Shown here piece after piece: positions 17,208-25,518 of a stretch of 64,000 nt of DNA; position 1 is the stretch's first letter; every line of letters starts with the position of its first letter. The stretch lies in NCBI GenBank assembly GCA_023459495.1, contig JAEWTL010000059.1, forward strand, positions 62,001 through 126,000. Direction: 5' to 3'. This DNA comes from Bacillota bacterium (GTDB lineage Bacteria; Bacillota; Clostridia; Christensenellales; SZUA-584). A model generated the notes under the pieces. That model searched no databases and was not told the DNA's origin. It saw only the letters and a list, made by a program, of their open reading frames with translations. Made by a program: the position numbers and the translations under genes.

Positions 17208-17729
17208 ATGATGGATAGTATTACATTTCAGAAGGCGGGGCCGGACGATCTGGCTGCCGTCAAGGCTGTGACGCGCAAGGCTTTTACGCAGTATGCCAAA
17301 GAGCTGCACAAAGAGGAAAACGTCGCGGCGCTGCATGAGATGGACGAAGCGATTCTTTCCGACATTGAAAACAAGCATGTATATCTATGCTGCGTGGATG
17401 GTGAAACGGTAGGCGCGGTGCGTTTTGAGGTGCTCTCAGAGGGCATCGCGTACCTCTCGCGGCTCGCTATCGACCCGGAGATTCAGTCGATCGGAATTGG
17501 CGGACTGCTGCTCGAGAAGGTGCGTCGTGAATGTATCGCGCTGGGCGTTAGAGCCATCACGCTGCACACCGCCAGCCGTATGCGCTCCTCCGTGGCGTTC
17601 TACCTGAAAAACGGCTACTACATCCACTCCATCACTCGCGACAAGGAGTATATCCGAGCATTTATGGTATGTGAGCTGGCCGAAATGGATGAGCTGTTCG
17701 ACTATGAAGCCATCGTGGGACAGCGGTGA
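17208..17729 (+). CDS. GNAT family N-acetyltransferase
   Basis: A 173-residue single-domain GNAT protein that transfers an acetyl group from acetyl-CoA to an unknown amine. The acetyl-CoA binding region is AYLSRLAIDPEIQSIGIGGLLL (about 85-105), where QSIGIGG takes the place of the usual Q/RxxGxG/A loop, followed by a helix and the VAFYLKNGYY motif near 123-132. ATGs at 17208 and 17211 are both possible; AAAAGGG fits either. It lies 67 bases after argF with a hairpin between, so it may be the last gene of the arg transcript. A specific substrate cannot be inferred. Confidence 0.82.
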   Translation: MMDSITFQKAGPDDLAAVKAVTRKAFTQYAKELHKEENVAALHEMDEAILSDIENKHVYLCCVDGETVGAVRFEVLSEGIAYLSRLAIDPEIQSIGIGGLLLEKVRRECIALGVRAITLHTASRMRSSVAFYLKNGYYIHSITRDKEYIRAFMVCELAEMDELFDYEAIVGQR

Positions 17730-17752
17730 CTGCGATATATGAATCCCGTTCC

Positions 17753-17778
17753 AAAGCAGTCCGGCAGGGCTGCTTTTT
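17753..17778 (+). terminator. Rho-independent terminator after the GNAT gene
   Basis: AAAGCAGTCC (17753-17762) pairs with GGGCTGCTTT (17767-17776) with one G-T wobble around a GGCA loop, followed by TT. It probably ends the arginine operon transcript. The 150 bases after it, up to the aspartate kinase gene, hold no clear promoter. Confidence 0.8.
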
Positions 17779-17931
17779 ATATATTGCGCGGAAGCTCTTC
17801 GACACATCCCTGCAAAAAAAGTAATAGTATGATTAGGGACTTAATGGTATTGTATAAAGGGTGGTTTTGCGGACAAACCGTGCCAAGCGCGGCCGTGGAG
17901 CCATCGGGACAGCGCAAAAGGAGTATTGCTT

Positions 17932-19125
17932 ATGAGGATACTGGTTCAGAAGTTCGGCGGCACATCCGTGCGCTCAGGCGATATGCGGTCGGCTGCCATC
18001 GATAAGATTATTGCGGCGCGCGAGAAAGGTTTTTCGCCTGTGGTGGTAGTGTCCGCTATCGGGCGCAAGGGAGAGCCATACGCTACCGATACGCTGCTGC
18101 AGTTTGCGCGCGCCGAGGCAGGGTGCGAGGTTTGTGCGCGCGACAACGATTTGTTGATGTCCTGCGGCGAAATCATCTCCGCCGTCGTCATGGCGGCCTC
18201 ACTGAAGCAGCGTGGTGTGGATGCGCATGCGCTCACAGGCTGGCAGGCGGGCATCTATACCAACGAACAATTCGGCAGCGCCACGTATGCTGAGGTGGAT
18301 ACGGCGCGGCTGATCGCGCTTGCCGAGGATGGTATTGTACCGGTGGTCGCGGGCTTTCAGGGCATCACGCGTGCCGGCGATGTCACGACTTTGGGGCGGG
18401 GCGGTTCGGATACGACCGCGGCGATACTGGGGCTCGCGCTCAAGGCCGAGGCGGTGGAGATATATACCGACGTGGATGGCGTGATGACCGCTGACCCGCG
18501 CCTGCTGCCCGAAGCGCGTGTGATTCCGGATGTAAGCTACGGTGAGGTATTCCAGATGGCCGACCACGGCGCAAAGGTGATCCATCCCAAGGCCGTGGAG
18601 ATTGCGATGCGCGGTAACGTCCCGCTCATTGTGCGCAATACGGCGAGCGATGCCACGGGCACGCGCATCTCCGCAGAAGTTGGAGTGGAAACGCAGGATG
18701 TGCTGTCGGGCGTGGCATACGCGGGCGGCAGAGCGCAGGTTAAAGTCAGCAGCGTCACCGCGGCGGCGGAGAAGGACTTACTGAGCGCGTTGGCAAAGGC
18801 GGGCATCAGCATCGACCTGATCAACATATTCCCGGAGAGTGTGGTCGTTACCATCGACGAGGATAAAACGGATAAAACGAAGGTGCTGCTTGACAGCCTG
18901 GAACTAGAGTATGAGATCATTGGCGGGCTGGGCAAGGTGTCTGCTATCGGTGAACGCATGCGCGGTGTACCGGGCGTCATGGCGCGCATTATCCGTGCGC
19001 TTTCCGACGAAGGCGTGACTGTGTTGCAAACTGCCGACTCACACATGACCATATCGTGCCTCATCCGCTCGGAGGATGCCTCGCGCGCGGTGCGGGCGTT
19101 GCATGAGGAGTTCATGCAGTCCTGA
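17932..19125 (+). CDS. Aspartate kinase
   Basis: A 397-residue monofunctional aspartokinase that phosphorylates aspartate, the first step to lysine, diaminopimelate, methionine and threonine. Landmarks are VQKFGGTSV at the N-terminus (4-12), the kinase-domain GRGGSDTTAAILG near 158-170, YTDVDGVMTADPR near 180, and two C-terminal ACT domains from about residue 260 that normally bind lysine or threonine. ATG 17932 is chosen over an upstream TTG because AAAAGGAG lies eight bases from the ATG but only two from the TTG. It is transcribed alone between terminators at 17753 and 19147. No lysine riboswitch is seen upstream. Confidence 0.93.
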   Translation: MRILVQKFGGTSVRSGDMRSAAIDKIIAAREKGFSPVVVVSAIGRKGEPYATDTLLQFARAEAGCEVCARDNDLLMSCGEIISAVVMAASLKQRGVDAHALTGWQAGIYTNEQFGSATYAEVDTARLIALAEDGIVPVVAGFQGITRAGDVTTLGRGGSDTTAAILGLALKAEAVEIYTDVDGVMTADPRLLPEARVIPDVSYGEVFQMADHGAKVIHPKAVEIAMRGNVPLIVRNTASDATGTRISAEVGVETQDVLSGVAYAGGRAQVKVSSVTAAAEKDLLSALAKAGISIDLINIFPESVVVTIDEDKTDKTKVLLDSLELEYEIIGGLGKVSAIGERMRGVPGVMARIIRALSDEGVTVLQTADSHMTISCLIRSEDASRAVRALHEEFMQS

Positions 19126-19146
19126 GATAATGAATAACTATTTCAT

Positions 19147-19196
19147 CGGCAGACAGCGGATCCCCGGGGGAGAAGGCTGTCTGCCGGTTTTATTTT
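19147..19196 (+). terminator. Strong rho-independent terminator after aspartate kinase
   Basis: CGGCAGACAGC (19147-19157) and GCTGTCTGCCG (19176-19186) form an 11-base-pair perfect stem, followed by GTTTTATTTT. The loop itself contains a GATCCCCGGGG palindrome. Confidence 0.9.
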
Positions 19197-19224
19197 GTAG
19201 ATATGCAGAGCAGATGCGGCTGTC

Positions 19225-19929
19225 TCATTCCCCGAGAATGCGCTGCAGGTTTTCCAGTGCCATCTCGCCCGCCTGCTTCAGAATGGCCTGCCCGGCTTCC
19301 GGGCTGAAGCTGCCAACCGAGATATAGATGCAATACTCTCCGGAAAGGATGGTGATACCCTGCGATGTAAGGAAGGTATCGTCGCCCATACGGCCGGTGA
19401 GCGATGTGTTCGGGTCTGAAAACAGCTTTTTCAGTCCGTCATAGATATCTTTTGGCGTCACCGCCTGGCCTTGCCCTTCGGACGCGCTTGATTCGCTCGA
19501 TTGGCTGGCGGAGCTGGACTGACTGGCCGAGCTGGACTCGCTGGGCTGGCTGGATTCACCGCCGCCGTGCTCAGAGCCTGCTGCCGCCTGTAAAACGGCA
19601 ATCTGCAGAAAGTTCTTGGACTCGGTATTCGCTGCAGCATAAAAACATACGCTCAGCCCGAATGGCGTGTATTCATCCGGCACCCCGGCCTTTACCGCTT
19701 CGCCGATTAGTCCCGCCGCTTCATCGGAAGAGATCAGTTGCTCGGGCTTGATGGATTTACTCTGCGAACTGGACGCGCTTTCTGATTGTCCGCCACTTTC
19801 GCTGGCAGACTGGGACTGTGAAGAACCACCCGTCACCACCGTGGTGGTGGAACCGGAGTTGCCCCCGGAACAGCCTGAAATCAAAGCGATAAGCAGCAGC
19901 GAGATCAGGACGTATATCACTCTTTTCAT
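19225..19929 (-). CDS. Ser-rich lipoprotein, DUF4358-like
   Basis: A 234-residue predicted surface lipoprotein. The ATG at 19929 follows GAGG by nine bases and gives a signal peptide with lipobox LISGC (Cys20); an upstream in-frame start would spoil the signal. After the signal come a Ser/Gly/Thr linker, a segment with EQLISSDEAAGLIGEAVKAG, a low-complexity run of Ser, Ala, Gln and Glu (about 140-175), and a C-terminal half with ISVGSFSPEAGQAILKQAG. The pattern recalls small clostridial lipoproteins of the DUF4358 kind, whose role is unknown; that assignment is tentative. It is convergent with aspartate kinase and divergent from the acyltransferase. Confidence 0.6.
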   Translation of the reverse strand: MKRVIYVLISLLLIALISGCSGGNSGSTTTVVTGGSSQSQSASESGGQSESASSSQSKSIKPEQLISSDEAAGLIGEAVKAGVPDEYTPFGLSVCFYAAANTESKNFLQIAVLQAAAGSEHGGGESSQPSESSSASQSSSASQSSESSASEGQGQAVTPKDIYDGLKKLFSDPNTSLTGRMGDDTFLTSQGITILSGEYCIYISVGSFSPEAGQAILKQAGEMALENLQRILGE

Positions 19930-20050
19930 TATTAGAAACCTCTTTACCGTTTTCTTTGGTTTCAGTCTTTGCATAAAACTTAACAATATACGAACTTGCC
20001 CAAAATGAGCGGTTCTCTAACCTGAAAATTGAGATGATATAGCAGATTGA

Positions 20051-20079
20051 TTGACGTTGACCAGAATCAATTTTATAAT
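20051..20079 (+). promoter_or_regulatory. Promoter for the acyltransferase
   Basis: TTGACG (20051-20056) and TATAAT (20074-20079) have a 17-base spacer. The predicted start lies about 105 bases before the gene. Confidence 0.75.
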
Positions 20080-20189
20080 CTGCGAATACGCAAGATTCTT
20101 TAAATTTCGACAAATTCATGGTATGCTGAATTTCAACGAAAATCGTTCTCTGCATTTATCATCTATTATTCAAAAACCAAGGAGTTGCT

Positions 20190-21461
20190 ATGAAGGAGAA
20201 ACTTTCGCTGCAGGAAAAGCTCGAACGAAAGCATGTCAAAAGACCCCCTGCAATCCCTTATCTGCTGCTGATCAATATATGGCGGCTGGCGCTGAGCAAA
20301 AAGCTGGGCATACATTTTACGTACCGGGTTCGTCCGTCTAAGGATAAGGAACCCTATATCCTCATCAGCAATCATGCCTCACGCGTGGACTACCTGTATA
20401 CCGCGCCCGCGGTTCTGCCGCATCGGCTGAACTACGTGGTGGGCTACAACGAGTTCTTCCGTTCCCACCTGTATCCCATTTTTGCGCTGATGCAGGTAAT
20501 TCCCAAGCGCAACTTCACACCCGACACCCATGCGGTGCGCGAAATTATCCGCGTTATCCGCTCCGGCGGGCGCGTGTGCCTGTTCCCCGAGGGCATGAGC
20601 TCCATATCCGGTGGCGGCCAGCCCTGTGCGGTGGGCAGCGGTCGTCTTTTAAAGCACCTTGGCGTTACGGTATACTATACCAAGATCGCGGGCGGCTACA
20701 TGACCAATACCAAGCACTGCCTCGATACGCGCCCGGGCCGCGTCGAGGTCGTGGTGGACAGGCTGTTTACGCCAGAGCAGCTGAAACAGTTGAGTGCGGA
20801 AGAGATTCAAAACACATTAAACCGTGAGCTGGCACACGACGACTACCTGTGGAACAGGCAGAAGAGGGCGGCGTACAACGGCAAAGGGGAGATGGCCAAA
20901 AGCCTGCACGACCTGCTGTACCTCTGCCCGAAATGCGGCGGCATGTATACGATGCGCGGTGAGGGCGATGTCATTCGATGCGAGGCGTGCGGCAACGGCG
21001 CGCACATCACCGAGCACTACGACCTGATTCCGCTCGACGATACAAGCGTGATTCCGGAAACGATATCGCACTGGTATGCGCTGGAGCGCGACAGGGCCAA
21101 ATCTGAGGTGGAGGCAGAAGGCTTTGAATATAGCGAGCCGGTGAAGCTGGGTGTATTACCGAAGGACAAGCGGCTGAAGAGCAGTGAAACTTCGCTGATT
21201 GCGGGAGAAGGAACGCTGACGCTGTCGCGGGCGGGCCTGACCTATGCGGGCACGCGGCACGGCGAGCCGTTCTCGTTCACGCTGTCCACTGACGCCGTAC
21301 CCACCTTTGGCATGTGTACGGATATCTCGCGCTTCTATACGTTCTTTAAGAGCGAGTTTTATGAGTTCTATCCGGAGCGCTGCGATACGATGCGTTGGTT
21401 CCACCTGACCGAGGAACTGCACCGCATCTGCGGCGGCCCATGGAGATGCGCGGAGGGCTGA
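20190..21461 (+). CDS. PlsC-type acyltransferase with C-terminal zinc ribbon
   Basis: A 423-residue protein. Residues about 40-190 form a lysophosphatidate-acyltransferase-like domain with the catalytic NHASRVD (His62, Asp67) and FPEG (132-135), expected to move an acyl chain onto a glycerol- or lyso-phospholipid at the inner face of the membrane. A second part carries a zinc ribbon, CPKCGG and CEACGN (Cys246, 249, 264, 267), followed by about 150 residues of unassigned sequence. Ordinary PlsC enzymes are about 200-250 residues, so the C-terminal half is extra. AAGGAG lies five bases before the ATG. The substrate is unknown. Confidence 0.82.
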   Translation: MKEKLSLQEKLERKHVKRPPAIPYLLLINIWRLALSKKLGIHFTYRVRPSKDKEPYILISNHASRVDYLYTAPAVLPHRLNYVVGYNEFFRSHLYPIFALMQVIPKRNFTPDTHAVREIIRVIRSGGRVCLFPEGMSSISGGGQPCAVGSGRLLKHLGVTVYYTKIAGGYMTNTKHCLDTRPGRVEVVVDRLFTPEQLKQLSAEEIQNTLNRELAHDDYLWNRQKRAAYNGKGEMAKSLHDLLYLCPKCGGMYTMRGEGDVIRCEACGNGAHITEHYDLIPLDDTSVIPETISHWYALERDRAKSEVEAEGFEYSEPVKLGVLPKDKRLKSSETSLIAGEGTLTLSRAGLTYAGTRHGEPFSFTLSTDAVPTFGMCTDISRFYTFFKSEFYEFYPERCDTMRWFHLTEELHRICGGPWRCAEG

Positions 21462-21562
21462 TTCTAACGGTATTCGTCTGCTGATTTACAGTTGGTGCAA
21501 TGTATCGGAATCGTCATGTCATCCCTGACGCATATCGCACACGGAAATGAGGAGGGCGGGCA

Positions 21563-22414
21563 ATGAGCAAAATTGGTTTTATCGGATACGGCCATATGGG
21601 CAGCGTACTGTTAAACAGCCTGATATCCTCGGGCGCGATGCCCTCGGGAGACGTTGTGATCTCTACGAGGACCAAAGGTAAGCTGGCCCAGCTTCGAAGC
21701 GAATACCCTGATGTTGAAGTTGTGGACAGCAGCGATGAGGTTGCAATGCGGTGCAGGCGGATATTTATTATGACCGGTACGCTGGACGTGGCGGGCGTAA
21801 TCAAGGAGATCCATGGACATATCGACGAGAAAACGCATCTGATCTATATTTCGGGTGGTTTGGAAATTAAGAGCGTAGAGAATGTGTTCGGGGGCAAGGT
21901 GACAAGATTGCTGCCTACGCTGCTTTCGGAGGTTTACGAAGGATATACGCTGGTATGCCATAATGACCGAGTGGATGACAACGATATGCATTTCATCGAC
22001 CGCCTGCTTGAAAAGATCGGGCAGGTGAAATCGATTGATGAGAGGCTGTTTGAAGTTGGAGGCTGCTTGACCAGCTGCGCCCCTGCTTTCATTGCCTCAA
22101 TCCTGAAACACCTTAGCGTATGCGCGGTTTGCAGCAGCAGCTTTTCTTACGAAGATGCTTATGAGCTGACGCTGCGCACAGTTTTAGGGACCGCAGAACT
22201 GTTGGTTAAGACAAACGAGGACTTTGATCAGATGGTGGGAAGAGTTGCGACAAAGGGCGGAGCGACCGAGCAAGGAGTGAAGGTTTTGGAGCAGCGCCTA
22301 CCCGAAATTTTCCGCGAACTGCTGGAAAAGACATTGATTCCGCATAGGACGAGAAATGAAACAACCAGAAAACAATTTATTGAGCTGAAAGCAGATATGG
22401 ACGATCAGGCATAG
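21563..22414 (+). CDS. Pyrroline-5-carboxylate reductase-like protein
   Basis: A 283-residue NAD(P)-dependent reductase of the ProC superfamily. The N-terminal Rossmann motif GFIGYGHMGSVL is at about 5-16, and the C-terminal helical dimerisation domain has TSCAPAFIASIL near 170-181 and TKGGATEQGVKVLE near 231-244, which corresponds to the ProC SPGGTT-type motif. That motif is altered here (KGGATEQG), so proline synthesis is not certain; ComE operon protein 4-like or other ProC paralogues are alternatives. GGAGGG precedes the ATG. It lies 101 bases after the acyltransferase with no clear promoter between. Confidence 0.75.
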   Translation: MSKIGFIGYGHMGSVLLNSLISSGAMPSGDVVISTRTKGKLAQLRSEYPDVEVVDSSDEVAMRCRRIFIMTGTLDVAGVIKEIHGHIDEKTHLIYISGGLEIKSVENVFGGKVTRLLPTLLSEVYEGYTLVCHNDRVDDNDMHFIDRLLEKIGQVKSIDERLFEVGGCLTSCAPAFIASILKHLSVCAVCSSSFSYEDAYELTLRTVLGTAELLVKTNEDFDQMVGRVATKGGATEQGVKVLEQRLPEIFRELLEKTLIPHRTRNETTRKQFIELKADMDDQA

Positions 22415-22433
22415 CGGGGTCTCAGGCAAAGCG

Positions 22434-22547
22434 TTACCATCGATTCTTAGGGGGGAACAAGGTCAGCGCAACAAATACGATGGCTGAGACAACCATCATG
22501 CCGCACCAACTTAAAAAAGACAGTACCGCATTCAGTAACCGCTTCAT
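22434..22547 (-). CDS. Possible 37-residue single-pass membrane protein
   Basis: A short minus-strand frame encodes MKRLLNAVLSFLSWCGMMVV followed by a hydrophobic stretch and the tail LFPPKNRW. GGAGGG lies four bases before the ATG. The layout (two basic residues, one long hydrophobic helix, a basic tail) fits a small membrane protein. It is convergent with the ProC-like gene and divergent from dinB. I recognise no family, and a chance ORF is possible. Confidence 0.4.
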   Translation of the reverse strand: MKRLLNAVLSFLSWCGMMVVSAIVFVALTLFPPKNRW

Positions 22548-22625
22548 ATGCCCTCCACTAAGGGTATATGTCCGGATTGATAGGAATAGACGGTGCTGTT
22601 TTCGTATATTCGATTCGCCTACCCG

Positions 22626-22654
22626 TTGAGCTTCTCTGCGGCTTATGCTATAAT
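22626..22654 (+). promoter_or_regulatory. dinB promoter
   Basis: TTGAGC (22626-22631) and TATAAT (22649-22654) have a 17-base spacer. The predicted transcription start falls inside the LexA-like box just downstream. Confidence 0.75.
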
Positions 22655-22655
22655 G

Positions 22656-22669
22656 CGAACATAAGTTTG
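22656..22669 (+). promoter_or_regulatory. LexA-like SOS box before dinB
   Basis: CGAACATAAGTTTG differs at two positions from the Gram-positive SOS consensus form CGAACATATGTTCG. It lies immediately after the -10 element, where LexA binding would block transcription. Pol IV genes are often in the LexA regulon. Confidence 0.6.
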
Positions 22670-22685
22670 CGTTTTGGAGTACCGT

Positions 22686-23903
22686 GTGGACAGGACTATA
22701 CTGCACTGCGACCTGAACGGCTTCTACGCTTCGGTGGAATGCCTGTTCCGACCGGAACTGAAAAGTGTCCCTATGGCGGTTTGCGGCAGCATGGAAAACC
22801 GCCACGGTATTATACTGGCCAAAAACGAACTGGCAAAGGGGTACGGTATCGTGACGGCGGAAACCGTGTGGCAGGCAAAGAAGAAATGTCCGGAGCTGGT
22901 GACCGTGACTCCGCATCACGGCGAATACGGCAAGTATTCATGCATCGTGAACGCCATCTATGAGCGCTATACCGACCGTGTGGAACCCTTCGGCATCGAC
23001 GAGTCCTGGCTGGACGTAACAGGTGGGGGCGACGGGCGGCAGATCGCGGACGAGCTGCGCGAGACGGTCAAACGGGAGGTGGGGCTTACGATTTCGGTGG
23101 GCGTCTCCTTCAACAAGGTGTTCGCCAAGCTGGGCAGCGACTATAAGAAACCGGATGCCACCACGGTGATCAGCCGGGAAAACTACCGCGATATCGTCTG
23201 GCCGCTGCCGGTATCCGCGCTGCTGTATGCCGGAAAGGCGGCCACGCACGCGCTGGAGAGCATCGGTATCACCACCATTGGGCAGCTTGCCGCCTGCAGC
23301 CGTCAGGCCACGGCGGATAAGCTTGGCAAGATGGGGGAGATGTTGTTTGATTTTGCGTGCGGGCTCGATGACAGTCCGGTCGCTGTGGCCGGGGAGCATG
23401 CAGCACCTAAGTCCGTAGGCAACGGCATGACGTTCAAACGCAACCTCACGGGGCTGGAGGATATCCACGCGGGAGTTGCCGCGCTGGCTGATACGGTTTC
23501 TTCGCGCCTGCGGAGATATGACTTGAAGTGCGGAACCGTGCAGGTGACAATCCGCGATCCGCAGTTCAAAACGATTCAACGCCAGAAAAAGCTGTCCGCA
23601 CCGACCAATCAGCAGAAGGAGATCACCGACGCGGCAATGGAGATTATCCGGGCTTCGTGGAACCTGCGTGCGCCGATCCGTATGCTCACCGTGACTGGCC
23701 AGGCGCTCTCTTCGGGCGAAGAACAGCAGCTCTGTTTGTTCGGCGGGGAGGCAGACCCTGCCCACCGCAAACGCGAGCGCATCGAGCGGGCGGTGGATCA
23801 GATCCGCGGCAAGTATGGCCGGGACGCGATCTCGCTCGCCGTCAGCATCCGCGAGGATATCGGCGTGGGCCATCTTGCGCACCACGGCGATGAGGACGAA
23901 TAA
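22686..23903 (+). CDS. dinB: DNA polymerase IV (Y family)
   Basis: A 405-residue translesion polymerase. The GTG at 22686 is preferred: GGAG lies six bases upstream and the protein then begins MDRTILHCDLNGFYASVE, the normal family N-terminus. An upstream TTG overlapping the ribosome site is less likely. The metal-binding acids are Asp9 and the pair Asp105-Glu106 in GIDESWLDV. The palm and fingers occupy about 1-170, the helix-hairpin-helix thumb (SIGITTIGQLAACS) about 180-235, and the little finger the C-terminal third. It copies damaged DNA at low fidelity. Transcribed alone, probably damage-induced through the LexA-like box. Confidence 0.92.
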   Translation: MDRTILHCDLNGFYASVECLFRPELKSVPMAVCGSMENRHGIILAKNELAKGYGIVTAETVWQAKKKCPELVTVTPHHGEYGKYSCIVNAIYERYTDRVEPFGIDESWLDVTGGGDGRQIADELRETVKREVGLTISVGVSFNKVFAKLGSDYKKPDATTVISRENYRDIVWPLPVSALLYAGKAATHALESIGITTIGQLAACSRQATADKLGKMGEMLFDFACGLDDSPVAVAGEHAAPKSVGNGMTFKRNLTGLEDIHAGVAALADTVSSRLRRYDLKCGTVQVTIRDPQFKTIQRQKKLSAPTNQQKEITDAAMEIIRASWNLRAPIRMLTVTGQALSSGEEQQLCLFGGEADPAHRKRERIERAVDQIRGKYGRDAISLAVSIREDIGVGHLAHHGDEDE

Positions 23904-23920
23904 CCCCAAATTTGGAAAAA

Positions 23921-23960
23921 ACGCATACCTGCGCATACTCACGCATACTCACGCATACTC
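23921..23960. repeat. Four tandem copies of a 10-bp repeat
   Basis: Copies ACGCATACCT, GCGCATACTC, ACGCATACTC and ACGCATACTC follow head to tail, 18 bases after the dinB stop. The last two are identical. The 10-base period places each copy on the same DNA face. It lies about 45 bases before the next promoter. Confidence 0.8.
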
Positions 23961-24004
23961 TGCTCCCGTTTCTGCCGTTAAAATTAAACTGAAGATACCG
24001 CTTT

Positions 24005-24032
24005 TTGCCGTCGCAATCGGCTGTGGTATCAT
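24005..24032 (+). promoter_or_regulatory. Candidate promoter for the COG2403-type gene
   Basis: TTGCCG (24005-24010) and TATCAT (24027-24032) have a 16-base spacer. The predicted start near 24039 is 34 bases before the chosen ATG. Confidence 0.5.
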
Positions 24033-24072
24033 GGTTGATGTACGAAAAAGCGGAAAGGCAGGCAATCAACAT

Positions 24073-25419
24073 ATGAGAACAAAGAACGTCATCATCATCG
24101 GAGCGGCGGGAAGAGATTTTCACAACTTCAATATGGCCTACCGAAACAACGCGAACACGCGCGTGGTGGCCTTTACGGCGGCGCAGATACCTGATATAGC
24201 GGGACGAAAATACCCTGCGGAGCTGGCCGGGCCGCTCTACCCGGACGGAATCCCGATCTATGCGCAGGAGGAACTGCCGCAGCTCATTCGTGAACTGGAC
24301 GTGGATGAGTGTGTGTTTTCTTACAGCGATGTACCTTACGCCTTTGTAATGGGCGTGGGCGCCATTGTGAATGCGGCTGGCGCTGACTTTATACTGATGG
24401 GGCCAAAGAACTCCATGCTGAAAAGCACAAAACCCATGATCGCGGTCGGCGCGGTGCGCACGGGCTGCGGCAAAAGCCAAACCTCGCGCCGCATCGTGGA
24501 ACTGCTGATGGCGCAGGGCTTAAAAGTGGTGGCGGTTCGCCACCCCATGCCTTACGGCGACCTTGTGGCGCAGAAGTCGCAGCGTTTCGCCAAGATCGAA
24601 GACCTGAAGAAGCATCATTGCACCATCGAGGAGATGGAGGAATATGAGCCGCACATCGTGCGCGGCAATGTGATTTACGCGGGCGTGGACTATGAAGCCA
24701 TTCTGCGCAATGCGGAGAATGATCCGGACGGCTGTGATGTGATCGTATGGGACGGCGGCAATAACGACTTCCCGTTCTACCAGCCCGACCTGATGGTCAC
24801 GGTGGTCGATCCGCATCGGCCTGGACACGAGCTGGCCTATTACCCGGGCGAAGTCACGCTGCGCCTCGCGGATGTGGTCGTAATCAACAAGGTTGACAGT
24901 GCGGATCCGAAGGACATTGAAACAGTGCGCGACAACGTGCGCAAGGTCAATCCGGCTGCTGCGGTGATCACTGCGGCCTCGAAGATCACGGTGGATGACC
25001 CCTCGGTAATTTCCGGCAAACGTGTGCTGGTCGTGGAGGATGGCCCCACCCTGACGCATGGCGAAATGAAGATTGGCGCGGGCATCGTGGCGGCACGTCA
25101 GTTCGGCGCGGCGGAGATTATCGACCCGAGGCCTTACCTTGCGGGCAAGCTGAAGGACACGTTTGCAAAGTACCCCGGCATCGGCGCGCTGCTGCCCGCT
25201 ATGGGCTACGGCGACCAGCAGATTCATGACCTCGAGCAGACCATTGCACGTACGGACTGCGATTCCGTCATCATCGGTACGCCGATCGACCTCTCGCGTA
25301 TCGTGAAGATTGACAAGCCAAATACGCGCGTGTACTACTCGCTCGACGAGTTGGGTTCGCCCAATCTGGAGGCAGTCATCGCTGATTTTGTGCGGCGCAA
25401 GGTGAAGACCGGCCGCTGA
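24073..25419 (+). CDS. P-loop GTPase-like protein, cyclic 2,3-diphosphoglycerate synthetase family (COG2403)
   Basis: A 448-residue protein with an N-terminal Rossmann-like domain (VIIIGAAGRDFHNFN, about 6-20), a P-loop GAVRTGCGKS at 126-135, and a NKVD motif in VVINKVDSAD, the guanine-specificity motif of GTPases. It resembles the COG2403 family, which includes the archaeal enzyme that closes 2,3-bisphosphoglycerate to its cyclic form. Bacterial members are mostly uncharacterised, so the activity here is not assured. The ATG at 24073 matches the family N-terminus; in-frame codons upstream overlap the promoter. The gene stands alone between dinB and an opposing regulator. Confidence 0.72.
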   Translation: MRTKNVIIIGAAGRDFHNFNMAYRNNANTRVVAFTAAQIPDIAGRKYPAELAGPLYPDGIPIYAQEELPQLIRELDVDECVFSYSDVPYAFVMGVGAIVNAAGADFILMGPKNSMLKSTKPMIAVGAVRTGCGKSQTSRRIVELLMAQGLKVVAVRHPMPYGDLVAQKSQRFAKIEDLKKHHCTIEEMEEYEPHIVRGNVIYAGVDYEAILRNAENDPDGCDVIVWDGGNNDFPFYQPDLMVTVVDPHRPGHELAYYPGEVTLRLADVVVINKVDSADPKDIETVRDNVRKVNPAAAVITAASKITVDDPSVISGKRVLVVEDGPTLTHGEMKIGAGIVAARQFGAAEIIDPRPYLAGKLKDTFAKYPGIGALLPAMGYGDQQIHDLEQTIARTDCDSVIIGTPIDLSRIVKIDKPNTRVYYSLDELGSPNLEAVIADFVRRKVKTGR

Positions 25420-25444
25420 GGTAAGTAAGAGCAGGTAGCAATAA

Positions 25445-25502
25445 GCCCCGCGTCACGCGGGGCCAGCAGAAGAACCCCTGAAGCCACTCGGGGTTCTTTT
25501 TT
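25445..25502 (+). terminator. Double hairpin terminator between convergent genes
   Basis: GCCCCGCG/CGCGGGGC (25445-25463) is followed by a second stem, AAGAACCCC (25470-25478) with GGGGTTCTT (25490-25498), and a run of T to 25502. It ends the COG2403-type transcript and may also serve the opposing regulator gene. Confidence 0.85.
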
Positions 25503-25518
25503 ATGCTGTCGTTTTGCC

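Noticed and set aside
19157..19172. GGATCCCCGGGG resembling a cloning-vector polylinker
   Set aside because: It is the loop of a natural terminator hairpin; no adjoining vector sequence or further polylinker sites are present.
23921..23960. CRISPR-like short repeats
   Set aside because: Units are 10 bases, directly adjacent, with no spacers and no cas genes in the window.
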